This document shows, piece by piece, positions 1-4,381 of a DNA stretch of 6,154 bases. Under the pieces are notes generated by a model, which ran no database searches, had not been told where the DNA came from, and saw nothing but the letters and a program-made list of their open reading frames with translations. The translations under genes were made by a program, and so were the position numbers. Source of the DNA: Treponema sp. (GTDB lineage: Bacteria; Spirochaetota; Spirochaetia; Treponematales; Breznakiellaceae); assembly GCA_009786625.1 (NCBI GenBank), contig WQRT01000171.1, positions 1 through 6,154 of the forward strand. Reading direction: 5' to 3'. Each line of letters opens with the position of its first letter. Position 1 is the stretch's first letter.

Positions 1-65
1 CCGATAATGTTCACGATGCCCTTTGGGCTTGCGACAGATGAGCCGCCGAATTTAAGTACAAACAT
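1..65 (-). CDS. aspartate kinase, N-terminal fragment (runs off the window)
   Basis: Reading the minus strand from the ATG at 65-63 gives 21 complete codons that contain KFGGSSVA close to the N-terminus. This is the signature phosphate/ATP-binding strand-turn of aspartokinases (KFGGTS/SVA). The enzyme phosphorylates L-aspartate at the head of the lysine, threonine, methionine and diaminopimelate pathways in the cytoplasm. A good ribosome binding site (GGGAG on the minus strand, 73-77) lies 7 nt before the start. Only the start is present, so the sequence cannot show whether this is a single-domain LysC type or a fused aspartokinase-homoserine dehydrogenase. It is transcribed divergently from the cysteine desulfurase gene, with 85 bp between them. 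Confidence 0.85.
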   Translation of the reverse strand, partial: MFVLKFGGSSVASPKGIVNII

Positions 66-84
66 AATATAACTCCCATTGAAT

Positions 85-113
85 ATTACTGAATTTTTCG
101 ATATTTTTACAAT
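85..113 (+). promoter_or_regulatory. possible promoter of the cysteine desulfurase-thiI operon
   Basis: TACAAT at 108-113 matches the sigma-70 -10 box at five of six positions. ATTACT at 85-90, 17 bp upstream, is a weak -35 (three of six). Transcription would start near 120, leaving about a 30-nt leader. The only purine-rich tract in that leader is GAGGA at 130-134, which is 16 nt from the ATG and too far for an ideal ribosome binding site. The intergenic region is AT-rich, so a chance match is quite possible. Confidence 0.3.
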
Positions 114-150
114 AGTGATCGATTCGGCTGAGGATTAAATTCAAAAGATT

Positions 151-1359
151 ATGAAAAAAAACGATTCTAAAGATGGAAACGCGCTTAACAATTCAAAGAA
201 ACGCGTTTACTTTGACTGGGCGGCATCTTCTCCCTGGGTTTTAAATGCGAGACCGGTTCCGTTCGGAAACCCATCTTCAGCGCATAAAGAAGGAAGAGAA
301 GCGAAAGAAGCGGTCGAAGATGCAAGAAAAAGATGCGCCGCTTCCCTCAATACCGCGCCCGAAACGCTCTATTTTACAAGCGGCGGAACCGAATCCAATG
401 CAATCGCTCTTTTTTCAACTTTGATGCGTAAAAGTCAGGGAAGGGTTATTTCCCCGATGACGGAACACGCGTCAATAAGGGAAGGATTGGAAACTCTTGA
501 AAAAATGGGAAAGCCGACCGGCAAAATCGCGGTTGATTCCGCTGGAAAAGTAACAGCGCAGACGTTTGAAAAAGCTCTTGAAAAATACCCGGATGCAAGG
601 TTCGCCGCGATTATGTCCGTGAATAACGAGACAGGCGCGGTAACGGACATCCCCTCCATTCGCGATGTTATTCGAAAACACGATGGAGCGCCTGTTCACC
701 TTCATTGCGATCTTGTTCAGGCTGCCGGAAAAATTCCTGTTAATTTGACAGAATGGGAAATTGATTCGGCTTCCATCAGCGCTCATAAAATTAACGGACC
801 CCGTGGAATCGGTCTTTTATACCTGCGTAAACCGTTAGAAATTTTCTACTCCGGCGGCGGCCAGGAAAACGGAATCAGGGGAGGAACTGAAAATACCTTC
901 GGCGCGGTTGAATTAGCGGATTGCCTTGAGATGGCTGTTAAGGGAATGAGGATCGGGGACTGTGGACAGATTGCTTGCCGCGGTGTTGATGCTGAGTATT
1001 TGCTTGCTAAATCACGGTGGAAAAGATTGATGACTTCTTTGCAGGCGATGGACAGGTGTACTTTTATTCCATCTGATCGCGTCGTTGATGATGATTCGTT
1101 TTCTCCTTACATTTTGCAAGTTGCGTTTAACGGTATTCCGGGCGAAGTTATGGCGCGCGCTCTTGACGATCTTGGATTTGCGGTTTCCACGGGGTCAGCC
1201 TGTTCTTCATCGTCGCCTGAACGCCCTGTGCTTGAAGCGATGGGTGTAGAAGAAAAATTGAGAATCGAAGGCATCCGCATTTCACAGGGTTACTCGACAA
1301 CTGAAGAAGATATCGATCTATTACTTGAAGCGGTTTCGCAGGTATTAAAATTTTTATGA
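151..1359 (+). CDS. cysteine desulfurase (class V PLP aminotransferase fold, NifS/IscS family)
   Basis: This 402-residue protein should convert L-cysteine to L-alanine and carry the sulfur as an enzyme persulfide. Family motifs appear in order: YFDWAASSP at 20-28, FGNPSS at 38-43, TSGGTES at 76-82 (cofactor phosphate), His105 in TEH (PLP stacking), NNETG at 158-162, Asp187 and Gln190 in CDLVQAAGK, the Schiff-base Lys213 in SAHK, RGGTEN at 243-248, and the catalytic Cys351 in GSACSSSS. The segment between the N-terminal YFDWAA strand and FGNPSS is about ten residues shorter than in typical IscS, so a helix there is trimmed. The chosen ATG gives an 18-residue basic/polar extension before the usual start of the fold. 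No strong ribosome binding site precedes it, but no better in-frame start is visible. The stop overlaps the thiI start (ATGA), which suggests coupled translation. This matches the known arrangement in Bacillus, where the dedicated cysteine desulfurase NifZ serves a rhodanese-less ThiI. Use in Fe-S cluster assembly cannot be excluded. Confidence 0.93.
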   Translation: MKKNDSKDGNALNNSKKRVYFDWAASSPWVLNARPVPFGNPSSAHKEGREAKEAVEDARKRCAASLNTAPETLYFTSGGTESNAIALFSTLMRKSQGRVISPMTEHASIREGLETLEKMGKPTGKIAVDSAGKVTAQTFEKALEKYPDARFAAIMSVNNETGAVTDIPSIRDVIRKHDGAPVHLHCDLVQAAGKIPVNLTEWEIDSASISAHKINGPRGIGLLYLRKPLEIFYSGGGQENGIRGGTENTFGAVELADCLEMAVKGMRIGDCGQIACRGVDAEYLLAKSRWKRLMTSLQAMDRCTFIPSDRVVDDDSFSPYILQVAFNGIPGEVMARALDDLGFAVSTGSACSSSSPERPVLEAMGVEEKLRIEGIRISQGYSTTEEDIDLLLEAVSQVLKFL

Positions 1360-2522
1360 TGAATGATGTCTGGCTGTTAAAACCCGCTGAGCTTTCATTA
1401 AAGGGTGATAACCGAAAAAGTTTTGAAGGCGTATTAAAGAGTAACATTCAACGTCTTCTCGCAGCGTTAGGTGAAGATAAGACAAAGGTAAAATTTACTA
1501 AAGGCCGTTATTATTTGCAAACACCATGTGATAAATCAGAACAAATTGAGAATATGCTTTCGCATTTAGTCGGGATTTCCGGCTGGGCAAAGGTCATTAC
1601 CTGCGAAAAAAATGTGGAAGCCATTCTTTCCGCCTGTATTGAGGAAGGAAAAAAAATCACCGCTAAAGGGATAAACACTTTTAAAATTGACGCGAGAAGA
1701 ACAGATAAAAGTTTTCCGCTTACATCCTACGATTTATGCTGTAAGGGAGGCGAAGCAGTTACAGACGCGTTACACGATTTAAAAGTTGATATTCACAATC
1801 CCGGCGATACAATCCGCGTCGAAATTAGGGAAAAAGCATTTGTCTATTCAGGCGGAAGTAAAGGCTTAGGCGGGCTTCCTGTTGGAACCGCGGGAAGAGG
1901 TATGTTGCTGTTATCAGGCGGCATCGATTCACCTGTCGCGGGTTTTCTAATGGCATGCCGCGGAATGAATATTGACGCGGTTCATTTTCACTCTTATCCA
2001 TATACATCCAATGATGCAAAACAAAAGGCAGTGCGTCTTTCAAGGATCACCGGCTCTTACTGCATGGGAATAAAACTTTATATACTAAACTTTACTAAAG
2101 TTCAAATGCGTATAAAAGAAAAAGCTCCCCTTCCATGGACAACGGTTCTCCTTCGCATGGCAATGATGGAAGCGGCTGAGAAAGCTGCAAGAAAAACAAA
2201 ATGCAAAGCTCTTATTACAGGAGAGAGCCTCTCGCAAGTCGCGAGCCAAACGATAGAAAACTTAAATTGCACACAGAGCCGGATAAAACTGCCTGTGCTG
2301 CGGCCATTAATTGGTTTTGACAAACACAGCATTATCCGCGAAGCTCAAAGGATCGGCACTTACGATGTGTCTATAGAGCCTCATGTTGACTGCTGCATGC
2401 TCTTCAGTCCCGCACATCCTGTGCTTCACGGCGATGTGAAAGAAGCCAACGCGTTATACGAAACGCTTGAGCTTGATACATTGATTGATGAGGCGATTGC
2501 TGATTATGAAGTTGTGAAGTAA
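1356..2522 (+). CDS. thiI: tRNA 4-thiouridine synthase ThiI, short form without rhodanese domain
   Basis: ThiI adenylates uridine 8 of tRNA and inserts sulfur to give 4-thiouridine, a near-UV sensor; in some bacteria it also feeds sulfur to thiazole synthesis. The 388 residues read as an N-terminal ferredoxin-like domain (about 1-60), a THUMP RNA-binding domain (about 61-165) and a PP-loop ATP pyrophosphatase domain. The last has the P-loop SGGIDSPVAG at 187-196, VHFHSYPYTS at 209-218, ITGESLSQVASQT at 287-299, RPLIGFDK at 316-323 and DCCMLFSPAHP at 345-355. A Cys in this CC pair probably corresponds to E. coli Cys344, which acts in sulfur transfer. The E. coli enzyme (482 residues) has a C-terminal rhodanese domain with the persulfide Cys456. 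Here the protein ends about where that domain would begin, as in Bacillus ThiI, so sulfur is probably delivered directly by the upstream desulfurase. The start ATG overlaps the upstream stop by 4 bp; a second ATG follows immediately at 1359. No clear terminator follows the stop. Confidence 0.93.
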   Translation: MMNDVWLLKPAELSLKGDNRKSFEGVLKSNIQRLLAALGEDKTKVKFTKGRYYLQTPCDKSEQIENMLSHLVGISGWAKVITCEKNVEAILSACIEEGKKITAKGINTFKIDARRTDKSFPLTSYDLCCKGGEAVTDALHDLKVDIHNPGDTIRVEIREKAFVYSGGSKGLGGLPVGTAGRGMLLLSGGIDSPVAGFLMACRGMNIDAVHFHSYPYTSNDAKQKAVRLSRITGSYCMGIKLYILNFTKVQMRIKEKAPLPWTTVLLRMAMMEAAEKAARKTKCKALITGESLSQVASQTIENLNCTQSRIKLPVLRPLIGFDKHSIIREAQRIGTYDVSIEPHVDCCMLFSPAHPVLHGDVKEANALYETLELDTLIDEAIADYEVVK

Positions 2523-2527
2523 GAGAG

Positions 2528-2632
2528 TTTTTACCGCTAACCAACACTGACAGCACGAATAGAAGAATTTTAGCCGCGAACCACATGAACCACACTAACA
2601 GAAGAATTTACCTGCGAACTACACTAACTAGC
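2528..2632 (+). repeat. degenerate tandem repeat related to the 95-bp units at 3876-4169
   Basis: Three diverged units follow thiI. The clearest pair begins with GAAGAATTT at 2562 and again at 2601, each followed by a CGAAC(C/T)ACA(C/T)-type tract; a more diverged unit runs from about 2528 to 2561. The words GCCGCGAACCACA and ACCACACTAAC also occur in the same orientation at 4143-4160, so both places belong to one dispersed family. It sits directly after the thiI stop and before the antitoxin promoter, with no convincing open reading frame. Confidence 0.7.
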
Positions 2633-2665
2633 GTTAATTAAATGAAATTTTTAATAATAATATAC

Positions 2666-2706
2666 TTGACTAAACTAAGTTTATGGACTAAGTTTATAAT
2701 GAGGAG
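2666..2706 (+). promoter_or_regulatory. promoter/operator region of the Phd/VapB-type antitoxin gene
   Basis: TTGACT at 2666-2671 resembles a -35 box and TATAAT at 2695-2700 is a perfect -10 box, but they are 23 bp apart and so are not a standard pair. Between them lies a perfect 11-bp dyad, AAACTAAGTTT (2672-2682). The word ACTAAGTTTAT is repeated directly at 2674-2684 and 2687-2697, a 13-bp period. Overlapping dyads at the promoter are the usual operators of autoregulating type II antitoxins. The ribosome binding site GAGGAG (2701-2706) follows and ends 3 nt before the ATG at 2710. The dyad, direct repeat and boxes are seen directly; operator function is inferred. Confidence 0.5.
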
Positions 2707-2709
2707 AAA

Positions 2710-2928
2710 ATGCAGCAATACAACATTCATACTGCTAAAACACAATTATCCGCCCTGGTTGAGAAAGCCGCCGCAGGAGATAGTTTCATTATCGCTAAAG
2801 CAGGGAAACCGCTTGTAAAAGTTATTCCTATATCATCACAGAAAGAAATCCGGCGGATAGGTTTCATGAAAGATCAAATTATAGTTCCTTCCGATTTTGA
2901 TAGAATGGGACAAAAAGAGATAATTTAA
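2710..2928 (+). CDS. Phd/YefM-type (VapB-like) antitoxin
   Basis: This 72-residue protein has the typical Phd/YefM N-terminus: NIHTAKTQLSALVEKAAAGD at 5-24, followed by the strand-turn IIAKAGKPLVKVIPI at 27-41. This fold forms the DNA-binding dimer that represses its own promoter. The C-terminal tail (IGFMKDQIIVPSDFDRMGQKEII, split as 50-60 and 61-72) resembles the toxin-neutralising segment of antitoxins paired with PIN-domain VapC ribonucleases, including the common VPSDFD-like motif. The length is normal for the family, and a strong GAGGAG ribosome binding site lies just upstream. The stop codon is immediately followed by the 3' part of a PIN toxin gene that has lost its 5' half, so this antitoxin appears to be orphaned. 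It may still repress its own promoter, neutralise a related toxin elsewhere, or be on the way to loss. Confidence 0.85.
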   Translation: MQQYNIHTAKTQLSALVEKAAAGDSFIIAKAGKPLVKVIPISSQKEIRRIGFMKDQIIVPSDFDRMGQKEII

Positions 2929-3100
2929 TGAACTGCCAATTACAAGTTATCATTCATTGCTGGTTGCCCACCTTCCTCCGTATCACAAAGATCCAATTGA
3001 TCGCATTTTAATAGCACAGGCAATGGCGGAAGGATTAACGTTACTAAGTTCCGATGAAATTGTTTCCCGGTATTCACAGGTGATATATATTAAGAATTGA
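2927..3100 (+). pseudogene. vapC (PIN-domain toxin) remnant, N-terminal half deleted
   Basis: Read in the frame of codon 2930-2932, this stretch encodes 56 uninterrupted residues ending at TGA 3098-3100. They match the C-terminal half of VapC-type PIN ribonucleases: ELPITSYHSLLVAHLPPYHK, then DPIDRILIAQAMAEGLTLLS, SDEIVSRY and a terminal hydrophobic strand. The acidic DPxDR and SSD positions that complete the active site are kept. The N-terminal half with the DTHALLW-type first catalytic aspartate is absent, because the antitoxin stop (2926-2928) lies directly before this fragment. A full VapC is about 125-130 residues, so roughly 70-75 codons are missing. No in-frame start precedes the fragment. 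The ATG at 2928-2930 opens a different frame that ends after 27 codons. The gene is judged inactive through an internal deletion rather than a frameshift. Confidence 0.8.
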
Positions 3101-3226
3101 TCTGCCTTTTTTCATACTGCATCCAGCATCGTTACGCGACATGGTACACTATATAAAATAGATGATCATCATCTCGCATCACCTTTTGATGAAATATTTG
3201 TTATCATTATAAGGTCAGATTTAGAT

Positions 3227-3460
3227 TTAAGCTGCTATCCCGGAATAGTTCACCACTGCAATTTCAGTCTTAGCTAATCCGGACATATTATTAACAATTT
3301 GCTCAATTTGGCGTGCAACGTCATCACTGTAGGATGTCTCGCCGCATTGTTCACAAATACTGCTTGGCACATTTTTTATTACAATAACACAGCCGCTCAT
3401 GTCGGTAGAAAAAGTCGAGAAGCCGCCATGAACAGTACCTTTACACATAAAACAAGTCAT
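3227..3460 (-). CDS. YgiT-type zinc-finger protein (MqsA N-domain-like putative antitoxin)
   Basis: This 77-residue protein carries two CxxC pairs, Cys3-Cys6 (CFMC) and Cys36-Cys39 (CEQCG), with the family-typical strand ending in KNVPSSICEQCGE before the second pair. This is the zinc-binding domain of YgiT/MqsA-type antitoxins. Unlike E. coli MqsA (131 residues), there is no C-terminal helix-turn-helix domain, so it may neutralise its partner without being the main DNA-binding repressor. Its ATG overlaps the TGA of the upstream DUF4258 gene by 4 bp (ATGA on the minus strand). A strong GAGGAG ribosome binding site at 3467-3472 lies inside the upstream gene, 6 nt from the start, which could favour more antitoxin than toxin. 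The toxin-then-antitoxin order is that of mqsRA. The antitoxin role is inferred from the family and the neighbour. Confidence 0.8.
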   Translation of the reverse strand: MTCFMCKGTVHGGFSTFSTDMSGCVIVIKNVPSSICEQCGETSYSDDVARQIEQIVNNMSGLAKTEIAVVNYSGIAA

Positions 3461-3768
3461 ATTTTACTCCTCTGTCTAAAATCATCTGTCCATTGGGCAG
3501 AATTTGGATAATACGCAGTAATAAGCCATAACTCAATTCCATCTGAACCACAAACAACATGCAGGACTTTTCCTGTTTTGGTATATCCCATAAGCAAGCA
3601 ACTAGGATAGGGATAATCATTTGGATATTGCTCAATAATCTCGCCATTAATTACCGCGTTTTCGATATCCTCAATACTAATGCCGCGGTATAAAATACGT
3701 TCAAGTATATGGCTAGTCCAACGCATTGAACGTTTTTTACAAAGTATAACAACATCCTCAATTGTCAT
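3457..3768 (-). CDS. DUF4258-family protein, putative toxin of a toxin-antitoxin pair
   Basis: The 103 residues show the DUF4258 pattern: RWTSHILERILYRGISIEDI at 16-35 (His20, Arg24, Arg28, Gly29), NGEIIEQYPNDYPYPSCLLM at 41-60, GYTKTGKVLHVV at 61-72 with His70, and ELWLITAYYP at 79-88. The family is generally regarded as RelE/MqsR-like small toxins, often encoded next to YgiT zinc fingers as here. A ribonuclease activity is therefore plausible but not shown. The ATG at 3768-3766 fits the usual family start, but no ribosome binding site precedes it. A well-spaced promoter ends only 6 nt upstream, so the message is probably leaderless and the toxin may be translated weakly. The last codons overlap the YgiT gene by 4 bp. 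The reading frame is intact, and the conserved His/Arg residues are present, so the module may be functional. Confidence 0.78.
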   Translation of the reverse strand: MTIEDVVILCKKRSMRWTSHILERILYRGISIEDIENAVINGEIIEQYPNDYPYPSCLLMGYTKTGKVLHVVCGSDGIELWLITAYYPNSAQWTDDFRQRSKI

Positions 3769-3774
3769 TTATTA

Positions 3775-3803
3775 AATATACTAATATAACAATATTTTAT
3801 CAA
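3775..3803 (-). promoter_or_regulatory. sigma-70-type promoter of the DUF4258-YgiT operon (leaderless)
   Basis: On the minus strand TTGATA (3803-3798) and TATATT (3780-3775) are separated by exactly 17 bp, with four and five of six consensus positions respectively. The expected start point, 6-8 nt past the -10 box, falls at or next to the A of the ATG at 3768. There is no room for a ribosome binding site and none is seen. The surroundings are AT-rich, so some chance similarity is possible. Confidence 0.6.
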
Positions 3804-3875
3804 TTCAAAATAGTGCGGAATCTGACTGCGGATGTCTTTTTTAGAACCTCAGCACAAAAACACAGAAGAGTGAGC

Positions 3876-4169
3876 AAATTCGGCAGCAGCTACTAATTTT
3901 TAAGAATTCCGCACAGAGGAGTGGAGTTCGCGGAGGACACGGAGAAATTTTTGCCGCGAACCACACGAACAAATTCGGCAGCGGCTACCATTTTTAAAGA
4001 ATTCCACACAGAGGCGCAGAGTTAGCAGAGGACACGGAGAAATTTTTGCCGCGAACCACACGAATAAATTCGGCAGCGGCTACCATTTTTAAAGAATTCC
4101 ACACAGAGGCGCAGAGTTAGCAGAGGACACGGAGAAATTTTTGCCGCGAACCACACTAACCACACGAAC
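3876..4169 (+). repeat. three tandem copies of a 95-bp intergenic repeat
   Basis: Copies run 3876-3970, 3971-4065 and 4066-4169, each starting AAATTCGGCAGC and ending in a CCGCGAACCACACGAA-type tail. Copies 2 and 3 are identical over about 90 bp, apart from one extra 9-bp word (ACCACACTA-type) near the end of copy 3, which makes it 104 bp. Copy 1 is more diverged. Inside each unit are purine-rich words about 9 bp apart (CAGAGG, CAGAG, CAGAGG, CGGAG). The first 25 bp carry CGGCAGCGGCTACC, a variant of the dyad core in the next array. The tail is also found, degenerate, at 2528-2632. The 64 bp between 3812 and 3875 include CACAAAAACACAGAAGAG, possibly an older decayed copy. No gene is seen on either strand. 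Confidence 0.9.
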
Positions 4170-4367
4170 AAATTCGGTAACAGCTACCATTTTCCGCTGT
4201 TTCACCTGCCATCAAAATGGTAGCAGCTACCATTTTCCGCCGCTTCTTATGCCATCAAAACGGTAGCAGCTACCACTTCTTCACCGCTTCGTCTGCCATC
4301 AAAATGGTAGCAGCTACCAATTTTCCACTGCTTTATCTGCCATCAAAATGGTAGCAGCTACCACTTT
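4170..4367. repeat. 43-44-bp tandem array, five dyad-containing units
   Basis: The 13-bp core GGTAGCAGCTACC occurs at 4219-4231, 4262-4274, 4306-4318 and 4350-4362, with a variant (GGTAACAGCTACC) at 4176-4188. The spacing is 43, 43, 44 and 44 bp. The core is an inverted repeat (GGTAGC, one base, GCTACC). In the copy at 4214-4236 the arms extend to AAAATGGTAGC and GCTACCATTTT, 11 bp each. The sequence between the cores is also conserved (CCGCYGCTT-like word, then TGCCATCAAAA), so these are true tandem repeats and not CRISPR spacers. The array starts directly after the 95-bp repeats, whose heads hold a related core, and ends 15 bp before the stop codon of the FGE-like gene. Confidence 0.9.
4345..4367 (-). 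terminator. candidate hairpin terminator after the FGE-like gene
   Basis: On the minus strand, 15 nt after the TAG stop, AAAGTGGTAG and CTACCATTTT can pair around a CTG loop, a 10-bp stem with one G-U pair. The T run belongs to the 3' arm instead of following the stem, so this is not a textbook intrinsic terminator. The hairpin is the first of four or five similar ones that a transcript would meet. As both flanking operons run on the minus strand, the series could insulate the downstream toxin operon. Confidence 0.4.
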
Positions 4368-4381
4368 CCTGCCAAACCAAA

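Noticed and set aside
2928..3011. 27-codon frame from the ATG overlapping the antitoxin stop
   Set aside because: Its product has no similarity to a toxin, while another frame of the same DNA clearly encodes the VapC C-terminal half; it is a by-product of the deletion.
3101..3226. Perfect palindrome GATGATCATC (3161-3170) and a weak CATCA/TGATG hairpin as a terminator between the convergent TA modules
   Set aside because: The stems are short and AT-rich, with no following T run in the needed place; nothing else supports function in this 126-bp gap.
3299..3511. 70-residue plus-strand frame across the YgiT and DUF4258 genes
   Set aside because: Antisense to two recognised, coupled genes with good family motifs; no ribosome binding site or domain of its own.
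3876..4169. Small proteins encoded by the 95-bp repeat (minus-strand reading RVVRGKNFSVSSANSA)
   Set aside because: The frame is open for only about 20-30 residues per unit and ends within each copy, and the 95-bp period is not a multiple of three, so the frame is not maintained across copies.
4170..4367. CRISPR array
   Set aside because: The period is regular at 43-44 bp, but the sequence between the dyad cores is itself conserved from unit to unit, so there are no unique spacers. No cas gene is present.
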